Source: Polyangia bacterium (lineage in GTDB: Bacteria > Myxococcota_A > Polyangia > Polyangiales > Sandaracinaceae). From it: 35,999 nucleotides of DNA. Below, one piece after another: positions 1-8,817 of this stretch. Below the pieces are notes generated by a model. It worked only from the letters and a program-made list of their open reading frames with translations, had not been told where the DNA came from and did not search any database. Numbering within the stretch: the first letter of the stretch is position 1; each line of letters starts with the position of its first letter. The DNA lies in contig JAUHXR010000056.1 in the NCBI GenBank assembly GCA_030426845.1, forward strand, positions 1-35,999, read 5' to 3'. The position numbers and the translations under genes were made by a program.

Positions 1-172
1 TGAGCGGCTGCGCGTCCTTGTACTCCGCGCGGAGCGCCATGAGGCCGGGCATCTCGTTCTCCGCCATGCGGATCTCTTTGCGGCCCCAGTCGACCATACG
101 GTCCGACATGTCGGCGACCTTGTAGGGGACCTTGCCCGTCTTGTTGGCGTCACTCACGGTCTGGGTTTCCAT
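1..172 (-). CDS. ahcY: adenosylhomocysteinase, N-terminal part (cut by left edge)
   Basis: S-adenosylhomocysteine hydrolase splits SAH into adenosine and homocysteine, relieving product inhibition of methyltransferases. Only about the first 57 codons are in the window. The ATG is at 172-170. After a short polar leader come the hallmark N-terminal residues of the family: [17 protein letters not shown] and then a stretch containing [12 protein letters not shown]. The NAD- and substrate-binding parts lie outside. The gene starts 3 nt after the stop of the ArsR-methyltransferase gene, so the two are almost certainly co-transcribed. That supports a SAM-cycle role for the regulator. Confidence 0.93.
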   Translation of the reverse strand, partial: METQTVSDANKTGKVPYKVADMSDRMVDWGRKEIRMAENEMPGLMALRAEYKDAQPL

Positions 173-175
173 CGA

Positions 176-1153
176 TCATTCTCCGTTTCTCGTGCGCGCC
201 GCGAGGACCTGCCAGTCGAGGTGGCCGTCGGGGCCCTCCCCGCACCGCGCGGATGGGATGAAGCTCACTGTCGGTTCGACGAGGCCCGCGCCGCGCGCGA
301 GGTCCTCGAGCTCGGCCTCCGTGAAGCCGAGCCAAAGATCCGCCTGCTCTCGCATACGCTCGTCCTGATGGCTTGCGTAGTCGATGACGATCACCGCGCC
401 GCCCGGGCGCGCGAGCGCCGAGAGGGAGCGCAGCGCGTCGGCCGGCTTGGGCGCGTGGTGGAGCACGCGTGAGGCGAACACCGCGTCGGCGCCGCCGAGC
501 TCGACGACCCGATCGCGCAGCGCCGGATCCTCGAGCTCACCCGCCCGCAGCTCGACGTTGGCGTAGCGGCGCGCGGCGAGGCGGCGGCGCGCGCGCTCGA
601 GCTGCGGCGCGGCGCGATCGATCGCGAGGACGGTGTCGAAGATCGGCGCGAGCACCTCGAGGAGCGCACCGTCGCCCGTCCCCGCGTCGACCGCGAGGCG
701 GCGCGGTGAGATCAGCGGGGCGAGCGCGCCCAGGTAAGCCACCGGGAACGGGCCGCCCGGCTCCGCCTCGGCCGGCTCGCGGGCGAAGAACTCACGCGCC
801 GCCGCGTCGCGCGCGTCGATCATCCGGGGGATCGCGGCGAGGCTTCCGTCGGCCTCGCAGAGCGCGCGGCCCGCGTCGAGCGCGTCGCCGACCACCGGGT
901 CGCTCGCGACCCCGTTGTTGAGCTGGAGCAGCGCCCAGCGCCCCTGCTTGCGCAGCCGCAGGAGGCCAGCCTCACGCAGCGTCTTGGCGTGCTTGCTCAC
1001 CTTGGGCTGGCTCTCGCCGAGGAGCTCGGCCAGCTCGCCGATCGCGAGCTCTTCGGCGCTCGCGAGCGCGAGCAGCCGCAGCCGCACGGGCTCCCCCAGG
1101 AGCCGGTAGAGCTCCCAGCGGCGCGACGCGGGCGTGTGGGCAACGACGTCCAC
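176..1153 (-). CDS. ArsR-family regulator fused to a SAM-methyltransferase domain (SahR-like)
   Basis: 325 aa. Residues ~10-80 form an ArsR winged helix: RRWELYRLLGEPVRLRLL, then the recognition region ELLGESQPKVSKHAKTL. Residues ~130-320 are a class I SAM-methyltransferase fold, with motif I LAVDAGTGDG and then DTVLAID. The GTG start at 1153 is chosen because it gives a correct ArsR N-terminus and lies 6 nt from a -10-like hexamer. Known context: SahR proteins are ArsR-family, SAH-responsive regulators of SAM-cycle genes in Proteobacteria. Inference: the methyltransferase domain here is a SAM/SAH sensor rather than, or as well as, an enzyme, and the protein controls itself and ahcY 3 nt downstream. 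The alternative is a true methyltransferase of unknown substrate. Confidence 0.88.
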   Translation of the reverse strand: MDVVAHTPASRRWELYRLLGEPVRLRLLALASAEELAIGELAELLGESQPKVSKHAKTLREAGLLRLRKQGRWALLQLNNGVASDPVVGDALDAGRALCEADGSLAAIPRMIDARDAAAREFFAREPAEAEPGGPFPVAYLGALAPLISPRRLAVDAGTGDGALLEVLAPIFDTVLAIDRAAPQLERARRRLAARRYANVELRAGELEDPALRDRVVELGGADAVFASRVLHHAPKPADALRSLSALARPGGAVIVIDYASHQDERMREQADLWLGFTEAELEDLARGAGLVEPTVSFIPSARCGEGPDGHLDWQVLAARTRNGE

Positions 1154-1159
1154 AACCTC

Positions 1160-1188
1160 GATGTATGCCTATATTCGCATGAGTGCAA
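1160..1188 (-). promoter_or_regulatory. sigma-70-like promoter with ArsR-type operator in the spacer
   Basis: On the minus strand TTGCAC (1188-1183) is followed by a 17-nt spacer and TACATC (1165-1160), which ends 6 nt before the GTG at 1153. The spacer contains an imperfect palindrome at 1165-1180 of form ATGCnnATATnnGCAT, symmetric at 12 of 16 positions. A repressor bound there would block RNA polymerase. The -35/-10 assignment is by eye. Confidence 0.6.
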
Positions 1189-1227
1189 GCGTTGGCCCTC
1201 GGATTCGCAAAACCTCTACGATCTCGA

Positions 1228-1233
1228 TACGCT
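1228..1233 (+). promoter_or_regulatory. -10-like TACGCT, leaderless geometry
   Basis: TACGCT ends 8 nt before the GTG at 1242. A weak TTCGCA lies 18 nt upstream (1204-1209). The spacing predicts transcription starting at or next to the start codon, and it supports GTG 1242 over the in-frame ATG at 1179. Confidence 0.45.
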
Positions 1234-1241
1234 GCGGCCCG

Positions 1242-1760
1242 GTGAGCGAGCGGATCGCGTGTGAGGCCTGTGGCGGTGCGATCGATCCGCGGCCCGCGGT
1301 GTGCCCCCTGTGCGGCCACGCGCGGCGACCTCGGGCGACCGTCTCGCCCACCTCGCTGGAGACGCCGAGCGAGGACTCGGTACGGCCGCTGCTGCCGCGG
1401 TTTGAGACGCGCCCAGCCGCGATCCCGGTCCACGGCCCGATCGACGCGCTGCGGGCCGCGCTCGTCCCCGCGCCGCACACCCGCGGCTGGATGCGCTTCG
1501 TCGAGCTCGCCCTCACCCCCTTCGCCTCGCCGGTCTTCCTCGCGGCGACGCCGGTGCTCGCGCTCGTGGTGCGGCGATGGACCCGCCCCGGCCCCGGCGC
1601 GTGGCTGGCGGGCGCGGCGGTCGCGACGGCGGGGTGGATCGCGGTCGAGCGCGGCCTCGGGCTCGACGAGGTCCTCTCCCTCAAGCTGATGCTCGTCGCG
1701 CTCGGCGCCTGGGCGCTGCGCTCGGTCGTCCGGGCGCTGTCGGCGCGGCGCGACGCGTGA
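1242..1760 (+). CDS. small zinc-ribbon membrane protein, function unknown
   Basis: 172 aa from GTG 1242. The N-terminus carries two CxxC pairs (CEAC and, after 11 residues, CPLC), a typical single zinc ribbon. A polar linker follows (~25-75), and then hydrophobic segments at about 85-108, 112-128 and 138-158 that look like three membrane helices. I do not recognise a named family. An in-frame ATG at 1179 would add 21 residues upstream of the ribbon, but the -10-like hexamer at 1228 argues for GTG 1242. The gene is divergent from the ArsR-methyltransferase and is followed after 43 nt by another zinc-ribbon gene, possibly in the same transcript. Confidence 0.7.
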   Translation: MSERIACEACGGAIDPRPAVCPLCGHARRPRATVSPTSLETPSEDSVRPLLPRFETRPAAIPVHGPIDALRAALVPAPHTRGWMRFVELALTPFASPVFLAATPVLALVVRRWTRPGPGAWLAGAAVATAGWIAVERGLGLDEVLSLKLMLVALGAWALRSVVRALSARRDA

Positions 1761-1803
1761 CGGGCCTTTACTTCGCCGGCGACCGCGCGATCATGGGCGC
1801 CCG

Positions 1804-2253
1804 ATGGAGTGCCCCCGCTGCCGGTCCCCGTTCGTCGACGGTCAGATTCGCGGGCGCGGCGGCGCCTACCGCGGCTCCTACGTCCGGGTCCTCCGCTGCG
1901 ATCGCTGCAAGCTCTCGGCGCTCGACGTGAGCGCGATCGCGAACCGCCATGGGAGCTCGCACGTCCGGTTGTCGGCCACCCTCCTCTGCCGCGACCGCAA
2001 GCCGGCCGACATGCACTGCGCGAGCTGCATGCGCGGCCTGGACCTCGTGACGCTCTCGTGGGGAGCCACCTACATCGAGCTCGAGGAGTGCGCGGGCTGC
2101 GGCCTGGTCTACCTGGACCCTGGCGAGCTCGAGCGCATGGGCGGCCTCCTCCGCGTCGCCGAGCGCGCGCCCGAGAAGCTCGCCTGGGACACCGAAGACG
2201 AGACGATGGGCCAGACCCTCGACTGGCTGGACGAGCTCTTCGGCGAGCTCTGA
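1804..2253 (+). CDS. zf-TFIIB-like zinc-ribbon protein
   Basis: 149 aa, cytoplasmic, with no signal or membrane segment. It has four CxxC knuckles: CPRC at the N-terminus, CDRC, CASC and CAGC. The last is followed by GLVYLDPGELERM, which matches the end of the zf-TFIIB family (CxxCxGxWLDxGEL). The protein therefore looks like two degenerate ribbons. The first ribbon has a non-standard middle with several Arg/Tyr residues (GRGGAYRGSYVRVLRC). The role is unknown; members are small proteins of uncharacterised, possibly nucleic-acid-related, function. The TGA stop is the first base triplet of the 14-bp tandem repeat that follows. Confidence 0.8.
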   Translation: MECPRCRSPFVDGQIRGRGGAYRGSYVRVLRCDRCKLSALDVSAIANRHGSSHVRLSATLLCRDRKPADMHCASCMRGLDLVTLSWGATYIELEECAGCGLVYLDPGELERMGGLLRVAERAPEKLAWDTEDETMGQTLDWLDELFGEL

Positions 2254-2348
2254 GCCGCGAGCCCTGAGCCGCGAGCCCTGAGCCGCGAGCCCTGAGCCGC
2301 GAGCCCTGAGCCGCGAGCTCTGAGCCGCGAGCTCTGAGCCGCGAGCTC
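2251..2348 (+). repeat. 14-bp minisatellite, seven copies, starting at a stop codon
   Basis: The unit TGAGCCGCGAGCCC is repeated without gaps from 2251. Four copies end in GCCC, then three copies end in GCTC. The first TGA is the stop codon of the zinc-ribbon gene. In the GCTC copies, GAGC-CGCGA-GCTC can pair as a small hairpin. Fourteen is not a multiple of three, so the array does not code in one frame. It fills most of the gap before the convergent sulfatase-like gene. Confidence 0.97.
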
Positions 2349-2373
2349 GAATCCATGAGCCCGGCCGTGCGAC

Positions 2374-4521
2374 TCAGCGCGCGGGCTGCACCGCGTAGGC
2401 CTCGTAGGACTCGAGGCGCTCGGCGAGGCGCGCCCGGTCGGCGGCTCGCGCGCTCGACAGGTCGTCCTCCTCCTCGGGGTCCTCGGCGACGTCGTAGAGC
2501 GCGGTGACGTTGGTGCGCACGTCGCGGATCAGCTTGAGCGGCCACTCGACGATCGCGCTCGCTTGCTGGTGGACGTTGCCGCGCCAGAGGTCGGTGAACA
2601 TGAACAGCGAGCGCGCCGGGACGTCGTCGCCGAGCTGCGCGAGGAGGCTCCACCCGTCGTCGGCGCGCGGGGGGAGGCCCGCGACGTCGAGGACGGTCGG
2701 CGCCAGATCGGTCAGGAGCACCGGCGCCTCGACCCGGCGCGGCGCGACGCCTGGGATCCGCGCCGCGAGGAGGACGCGCACGTCGTTCTCGAACAGCGAG
2801 TTGCCGTGGTTGGTGAGCCCGTGCTCGCCGAACATCTCGCCGTGGTCGGAGAAGATCACGACGGTGGTCCTCGCGCGGTCGTCGCGCGCGTCGAGCCCGT
2901 CGAGGAGGCGCCCGATCTCGCGGTCGCAGTAGCTGAGCGCGCTGTCGTAGCGGTCGACCTCCGCGTCGCCGTAGGGGAACTCGTCGTACGCGATGTAGGG
3001 GTCGTGGGTGCAGCGGTAGTGGGCGAAGAGGAGGTACGGGCGCGCCGCGGTGTCGCCGACCGATGCGAGGTAGGCGAGGCTCGCGTCGGTCGTCCGCTCG
3101 GCCGCGACCGGGTAATTGGCGAGCCAGTCGTCGACCGGCCACGGGGTGACCCAGCGCGCGAAGCCCTGGCCCAGCCCCTGGTTGTGCTGGACGACGTAGG
3201 TGATGGTGTAGCCCATCGTCTGGTAGCCCGCGCGCGTCAGGATTTCGGCGATCGTCTCCGCCTCCGGGCGCATGCGGTAGCGGTTGCCCCCGAGGTCGTC
3301 GTGCGGGACGCGGCGCGGGTCGCGCCCGGTGAACATCGCGCTCATCGCGAAGCGCGTGCTCGGCGCCGGCGTGTAGGCCCGGTCGAACCACGCCGCCTCG
3401 GCGAAGAAGCGGTCCAGGCGCGGGGTCGTCTCACGCTCGTAGCCCGCGAAGGAGAGGTGATCGGGGCGCAGCGCGTCCATCTGGATCAGCACGACGTTCT
3501 GACGGCGCGGCACGCCCTCGGCGCGCGCGCGAGGCGCGGGCGGCGGCGCGTACCGCTGGGCGTCGGCGCCGGTGCAGTTCTCGTCGATCCCGTTGCCGGG
3601 CACGTCCTCCGCCCCCGGGTGGCGCGCGGGGTCGGCGTCGTCGCAGTCACCGCCGAGCAGGATCGCGGCGTAGCCGTCCCCGTCGGCGTCGGACGCCTTC
3701 GCGGCGGCCGCGAGGAGGTTGCCGGCCCAGGGCGATCGATAGAGCAAGGCGCTCTGCGCCGCGGACGGCAGGGCGTCGGCGAAGACCAGCGGCGCGGCGC
3801 TGACGAGGGTCGCGGCGGCGAGCGCGGCCGGTCCCCGCCAGCCTCGGGCGGCGCGCGCCATGCGCTGCGCGCGCGCCGCGAGGCCGAGGCCGAACCCGAG
3901 CGCGAACGCGGTCGGCGCGAAGGCCCAGGCGACGGGGAGCGTCGCGAGGGTGACCGCGAGCGCGGCGACAGCGACGACCCCGACGAGCGCCCAGCGCGCG
4001 CCGGCCGAGCGCCCGCGCGCCCCGAGGCGCCCTCCGATCGCGCGCGCCGCGGGGGCCACCGCGAGGCCGAAGAGCGCGACGCCGACCCCGGTCACCGCGG
4101 CGGTGCCGCCGGCCGCGAAGCGCGCGGTCATCATCGCCCCGAGCCGCGCGCCGACCACCGCGCCGAGCCCGACGCCAAGGCCGAGCGCGGTGAGGACGGC
4201 GGCCGTGGCGAGCGCGGGGCGGCCCCCGAGGGCGTCGGTGAGCCCGCGCCCGAGCGCGCGCGCGGCCTCCCGATCGGCGAGCCACCCCACGAGCGCGAGG
4301 GGCACCGCGGCGGCGACGACGATCGTGGCGGACGCCGCGAGGAGCGCCGCCGCGCCCGCGACCGCGCCGCCGCCCGAGTCCAGCGCGCCCACCGCCGCGA
4401 CGCCGCCCTCGGCGAGCGCGGCCGCGAGGAGCCCGCTCGTGATCGGCGCGAGGGCGGAGCTCGACTCTGACGTCGGCGCGGGCAAGGCGGGGTTGTACCA
4501 AGCGGCTCCGCTCGGTGACAA
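2374..4521 (-). CDS. membrane-anchored sulfatase-like (alkaline phosphatase superfamily) protein with MopE motif
   Basis: 715 aa. The first ~255 residues are Ala-rich and hydrophobic with several probable membrane helices. Residues ~275-318 hold a MopE-type motif: DADGDGY, then GGDCDDADP, PGAED and ENCTG. The catalytic domain (~340-700) has the sulfatase-fold start QMDALRPDHLSF and the metal site FSDHGEMFGEHG. The usual Cys/Ser that is matured to formylglycine is not seen: the aligned region reads PSTRFAMSAMFTG, placing a Thr (or adjacent Ser) at the nucleophile position, as in LtaS/EptA-like phosphotransferases. A phospho- or sulfo-group hydrolase or transferase acting outside the membrane is likely; the substrate is unknown. 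The start is uncertain: the longest frame begins with TTG at 4521 without a clear ribosome-binding site. Confidence 0.82.
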   Translation of the reverse strand: MSPSGAAWYNPALPAPTSESSSALAPITSGLLAAALAEGGVAAVGALDSGGGAVAGAAALLAASATIVVAAAVPLALVGWLADREAARALGRGLTDALGGRPALATAAVLTALGLGVGLGAVVGARLGAMMTARFAAGGTAAVTGVGVALFGLAVAPAARAIGGRLGARGRSAGARWALVGVVAVAALAVTLATLPVAWAFAPTAFALGFGLGLAARAQRMARAARGWRGPAALAAATLVSAAPLVFADALPSAAQSALLYRSPWAGNLLAAAAKASDADGDGYAAILLGGDCDDADPARHPGAEDVPGNGIDENCTGADAQRYAPPPAPRARAEGVPRRQNVVLIQMDALRPDHLSFAGYERETTPRLDRFFAEAAWFDRAYTPAPSTRFAMSAMFTGRDPRRVPHDDLGGNRYRMRPEAETIAEILTRAGYQTMGYTITYVVQHNQGLGQGFARWVTPWPVDDWLANYPVAAERTTDASLAYLASVGDTAARPYLLFAHYRCTHDPYIAYDEFPYGDAEVDRYDSALSYCDREIGRLLDGLDARDDRARTTVVIFSDHGEMFGEHGLTNHGNSLFENDVRVLLAARIPGVAPRRVEAPVLLTDLAPTVLDVAGLPPRADDGWSLLAQLGDDVPARSLFMFTDLWRGNVHQQASAIVEWPLKLIRDVRTNVTALYDVAEDPEEEDDLSSARAADRARLAERLESYEAYAVQPAR

Positions 4522-4585
4522 ACCGGCGGCCGGCGCGGCCCCTTGAAGAAACGTGAGGCGCGCTTCCCAAGCGGCCGGGGCGCGC

Positions 4586-4591
4586 TATGAA
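4586..4591 (+). promoter_or_regulatory. -10-like TATGAA, leaderless geometry
   Basis: TATGAA ends 6 nt before the GTG at 4598. An AAGGAG overlaps its end but sits only 2 nt from the GTG, too close for a normal ribosome-binding site. A leaderless transcript is therefore the simpler reading. Confidence 0.4.
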
Positions 4592-4597
4592 GGAGCC

Positions 4598-5443
4598 GTG
4601 CGCGCCCACGACCCCGCGAGCCCTCCCTCCCTGGCCCGCGCCGCCGCGGTGATCGCCGCCCTGGCGGCCCTCGCGCCCGCCGCGGCCGCCTCGGCGTCCA
4701 GCGCGGCCGTCCTGCCGCGGGTCGGCGGCACCGGCGTGAGCGAGGCCGCGATCGGCGAGGCCCGCGACGCGGCCGCGATGGTGCTCGGCAACGAGGGGTG
4801 GCGCGTGCACGACGCGTCCGAGGTCGAGTCGGCGCTCGCCGGGCACCTCGCCGCGTGCGGCCCCGAGGACGACTGCGCGCACGAGCTGCGCGCGACCCTC
4901 GCGGTCGACGTGGTCGTGGGCCTGCGCCTCTGGGGCGACGGCGAGCGGGTCGAGCGGCTCGCGGTGGTCGTGACGGGCGCGCGCGGGGTCGGGCACCGCG
5001 CCCTCGCCGCGGTGAGCGACGAGTCGCCCCTGCCCTTCGCGATGGCCGAGGCGCTGCGCGCGGCCCTCCTGCGCTGGTCCACCGGCGCGGTCCCCGACGG
5101 CGCGCGCGGCGTGACGGAGCCGAGCGAGCGGACGCCCGCGCCGATGCGCGAGGAGCTGAGCCCGCTCAACTGGGTCCTCGGCGGCCTCTTCGTGCTCGGC
5201 TCCGCGCCGATGCTCGGCTACGGCATCAACACCGCGGTGCGGGACGGCGACTGCCTCACCGAGGGGGCGATCCCGGGGACGTGCGTGGAGCAGGTCCGCT
5301 TCGGCGACGGCGCGGCCGTGTTCACCGCGCTCGGCGCGATCACCTTCGCCACCGGCCTGGTGTTCCTCATCACGCAGCCGATCCGCGTGCAGGTGCAGGC
5401 CGGCCCGGACTCGGCCTCGCTCACCGCGCGAGGGACGTTCTGA
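4598..5443 (+). CDS. exported membrane protein of unknown function
   Basis: 281 aa from GTG 4598. An Ala-rich signal peptide or N-terminal anchor (~10-30) is followed by a domain (~35-175) with the feel of a secreted alpha/beta domain that computes a summed or ranked quantity (GDGERVERLAVVVTGARGVGHRALAAV). Near the C-terminus come two hydrophobic segments (LNWVLGGLFVLGSAPML and AVFTALGAITFATGLVFLI) separated by a Cys-containing loop. I do not recognise a family. The layout (signal, soluble domain, C-terminal membrane segments) resembles the TPR protein at 13582-14316, but I see no clear TPR here. The next gene overlaps its stop by one base (TGATG), so the two are translationally coupled. Confidence 0.7.
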   Translation: MRAHDPASPPSLARAAAVIAALAALAPAAAASASSAAVLPRVGGTGVSEAAIGEARDAAAMVLGNEGWRVHDASEVESALAGHLAACGPEDDCAHELRATLAVDVVVGLRLWGDGERVERLAVVVTGARGVGHRALAAVSDESPLPFAMAEALRAALLRWSTGAVPDGARGVTEPSERTPAPMREELSPLNWVLGGLFVLGSAPMLGYGINTAVRDGDCLTEGAIPGTCVEQVRFGDGAAVFTALGAITFATGLVFLITQPIRVQVQAGPDSASLTARGTF

Positions 5444-5823
5444 TGCGGCGCCCCGCAGGCCACCGGTTCGCGATCGCTCTCGTCCTCGCCGCGAGCGCGC
5501 TGCTCGGCCCCGCGGTCGCGGGCTGCGAGTCGTTCGCCGAGCGGATCAGCTGCACCAGCGGCACCGTCCTCGCGGAGGACGGGAGCTGCGTCCGCCCGCC
5601 GACCCCCGACGGCGGCGTGAGCATCGACGACTGCGCGGGGCTCTGCGCGATGATCGAGGGCTGGACCGACGCCCAGGTGACCTGCCTCCAGGGCAACCTC
5701 ATGCGCGCGGGCCCGCTGCCGACCGAGTGCCAGACGCTCGACACCGAGGCCGACTGCGGGGCCTGCGTCACGGCCCTCGGCGCCACCGACGCGCAGTGCC
5801 AGACGAGCGTCAGCTGCCTCTGA
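5443..5823 (+). CDS. small Cys-rich lipoprotein
   Basis: 126 aa. A lipoprotein signal ends in the lipobox VAGC at residues ~24-27. The mature part has many cysteines (CTSG, DGSCV, CAGLCAMI, TCLQG, TECQ, DCGACV, QCQTSVSCL) and is probably disulfide-rich in the periplasm or at the surface. Such small Cys-rich lipoproteins are common in myxobacteria and have no assigned function. The ATG overlaps the upstream TGA as TGATG, and the 3' end is part of a shared hairpin with the convergent gene. Confidence 0.72.
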   Translation: MRRPAGHRFAIALVLAASALLGPAVAGCESFAERISCTSGTVLAEDGSCVRPPTPDGGVSIDDCAGLCAMIEGWTDAQVTCLQGNLMRAGPLPTECQTLDTEADCGACVTALGATDAQCQTSVSCL

Positions 5824-5843
5824 CGCGGCGCGCCCTCAGAGGC
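5816..5843. terminator. hairpin containing both convergent stop codons
   Basis: GCCTCTGA (5816-5823) and TCAGAGGC (5836-5843) are perfect 8-base complements around a 12-nt GC-only loop. The left arm ends in the plus-strand TGA and the right arm begins with the minus-strand stop. It is a plausible bidirectional terminator, with no T-tract. Confidence 0.5.
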
Positions 5844-6363
5844 ACGCGTCCTCGCACTCGGCGGGGAACGCGGCGCACGGGAGCCAGCGCCACTCGAACG
5901 GCGCGTGGGACCAGCCGGTCTCCTCGCCGTCGACCTTGACCACGCGGACCTCCTCGGGCGCGTCGCCGCTCCACGTGAAGCCGAGGACCACGGTGCGCGC
6001 GACCGAGTCGTCGCCGAAGCAGTCGATCGCGAGCTGCCTTGCGTCGATGCTCGCCCACGGGCCGGTGAACACGCACCTCAGGCCGTCGACCTCGCGCGTC
6101 ACGTGGCCGGTCGGGGTCCGCGAGGGCTCGCCGCCCGAGCAGACCTCGACGACCCGGCCGTCGGCCACGAGGTCGTAGATCGTGACCTCGTAGGTGGCGT
6201 GGGTCGGCTGGTCGACGAACCAGCGGCCCTGGAAGCGGGACAGCCCGGCGTCCGGGCCGCCGACCTCGCCGGCGTCGCGCGCCGCTTCGTGGGACGCGTA
6301 GCAGCCGGTCAGCGTGAGCGCGGCGACCAGCGCGCCCATCGGTCGCAGACCGCCGCGAGTCAC
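5836..6363 (-). CDS. lipoprotein, function unknown
   Basis: 175 aa. The GTG at 6363 gives a good lipoprotein signal, with Arg residues followed by GALVAALTLTGC (lipobox LTGC). The in-frame ATG at 6339 would leave no charged n-region. The mature domain starts with FQGRWFVDQPTHATYEVTIYDL, which reads like a small beta-barrel or lipocalin-like fold testing a deviation from baseline. It has paired cysteines (VCSGG, RCVF, DCFGD, PCAAF, ECEDAC). No family is recognised. It lies 58 nt downstream of the DsbA-like gene on the same strand. Confidence 0.7.
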   Translation of the reverse strand: MTRGGLRPMGALVAALTLTGCYASHEAARDAGEVGGPDAGLSRFQGRWFVDQPTHATYEVTIYDLVADGRVVEVCSGGEPSRTPTGHVTREVDGLRCVFTGPWASIDARQLAIDCFGDDSVARTVVLGFTWSGDAPEEVRVVKVDGEETGWSHAPFEWRWLPCAAFPAECEDACL

Positions 6364-6395
6364 GGGCGAGGCCGCCGCCCCGGGCGCCCTGGCGA

Positions 6396-6417
6396 CCGTC
6401 GACGAGGCTCGCGACGG
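6396..6417 (-). terminator. weak hairpin after the DsbA-like gene
   Basis: CCGTCG (6396-6401) and CGACGG (6412-6417) are perfect 6-base complements with a 10-nt loop, 5 nt beyond the stop of the DsbA/HCCA-isomerase-like gene. There is no T-tract, so this may be chance in GC-rich DNA. Confidence 0.2.
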
Positions 6418-6421
6418 CGCG

Positions 6422-7027
6422 TCACGCGTGGCGCTTCCCGACCGGGTCCCCGTCGAGCGCGCGCGCTACGAACTGCAAGCGGTCCTGCCCCCAGTAGAGC
6501 TCGTCGTCGACGATGAAGGTGGGCGCGCCGGGGACCCCGCGGGCGACCGCCTCGTCGGTCGCGGCCTTGAGCTGCGCCTTCACCTCGGGCTCCTGCGTGC
6601 GCTCGAGCAGCGCGGGGTCGAGCCCGACATCCGCGAGGCAGCGCGCGAGCACCGCCGGGTCCTTCACGTCCTCGTCGTCCACCCACGCGGCGCGCATGAC
6701 GCGGTGCACGAGGCGCGGGTCGTCGGCGACGAGCGCGAGCCGGAGCGCGGTGATCGTGTGGAGCGGGAAGTGGCTGTTCCACCGCAGCTCGACGCCCCAC
6801 CAGTCCGACCAGCGATCGAGCTCGCGCGCGGCGTGGGCCCGCTTGGGCTCGGGGAACGCGGCCATCGGGACGAGCGGCGTACCGATCTCGGTGAACAGCC
6901 CGCCGAGGAAGAACGGCCGCCAGCGGACCTCGCCGCCGTGCTCGGCCGCCACGCGCTCGATCTGGGTGGTGCCCAGGTACGCGAAGGGCGAAGAGAAGTC
7001 GTACCAGCACTCGACGATTCGGCTCAT
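6422..7027 (-). CDS. DsbA-like / 2-hydroxychromene-2-carboxylate isomerase family protein
   Basis: 201 aa, cytoplasmic. The N-terminus CWYDFSSPFAYLG is the signature of the HCCA isomerase/GST-kappa branch of the DsbA fold, with Ser13 in place of a CxxC pair. A cis-Pro motif GVPGAPTFIVDDELYWGQDRL-type region lies near the C-terminus. Known relatives isomerise 2-hydroxychromene-2-carboxylate with glutathione in naphthalene breakdown, or act as GST-kappa enzymes. A GGGAG ribosome-binding site lies ~7 nt before the ATG. It is divergent from boxC across a 102-nt gap, which suggests but does not prove a role in aromatic catabolism. Confidence 0.85.
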   Translation of the reverse strand: MSRIVECWYDFSSPFAYLGTTQIERVAAEHGGEVRWRPFFLGGLFTEIGTPLVPMAAFPEPKRAHAARELDRWSDWWGVELRWNSHFPLHTITALRLALVADDPRLVHRVMRAAWVDDEDVKDPAVLARCLADVGLDPALLERTQEPEVKAQLKAATDEAVARGVPGAPTFIVDDELYWGQDRLQFVARALDGDPVGKRHA

Positions 7028-7117
7028 GAACGCGCTCCCTGCGTGATCCGCGCCGAACTATGCCAGACCTCGTGAGAAGCGACACGAGCGGTCCTCTCGC
7101 GATCGGCGGCCGTGGAC

Positions 7118-7123
7118 TAGGGT
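7118..7123 (+). promoter_or_regulatory. -10-like TAGGGT upstream of boxC, leaderless geometry
   Basis: TAGGGT ends 6 nt before the boxC ATG at 7130. No ribosome-binding site is visible in that gap. No convincing -35 was found. Confidence 0.4.
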
Positions 7124-7129
7124 CCCGCC

Positions 7130-8767
<1,638 letters not shown>

Positions 8768-8817
8768 CAGCCCCGCGTAAGGTTGTGCATTCGCCTACGG
8801 CGTGGCAGCGGATCCCG

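Noticed and set aside
2251-2348. CRISPR array
   Set aside because: The units are contiguous, with no spacers, and only 14 bp long.
1169-3391. 740-codon minus-strand frame overlapping the zinc-ribbon genes, the repeat array and the sulfatase-like gene
   Set aside because: It is Arg/Pro/Gly-rich low-complexity sequence crossing several real genes and the minisatellite: a shadow of the high-GC third codon positions.
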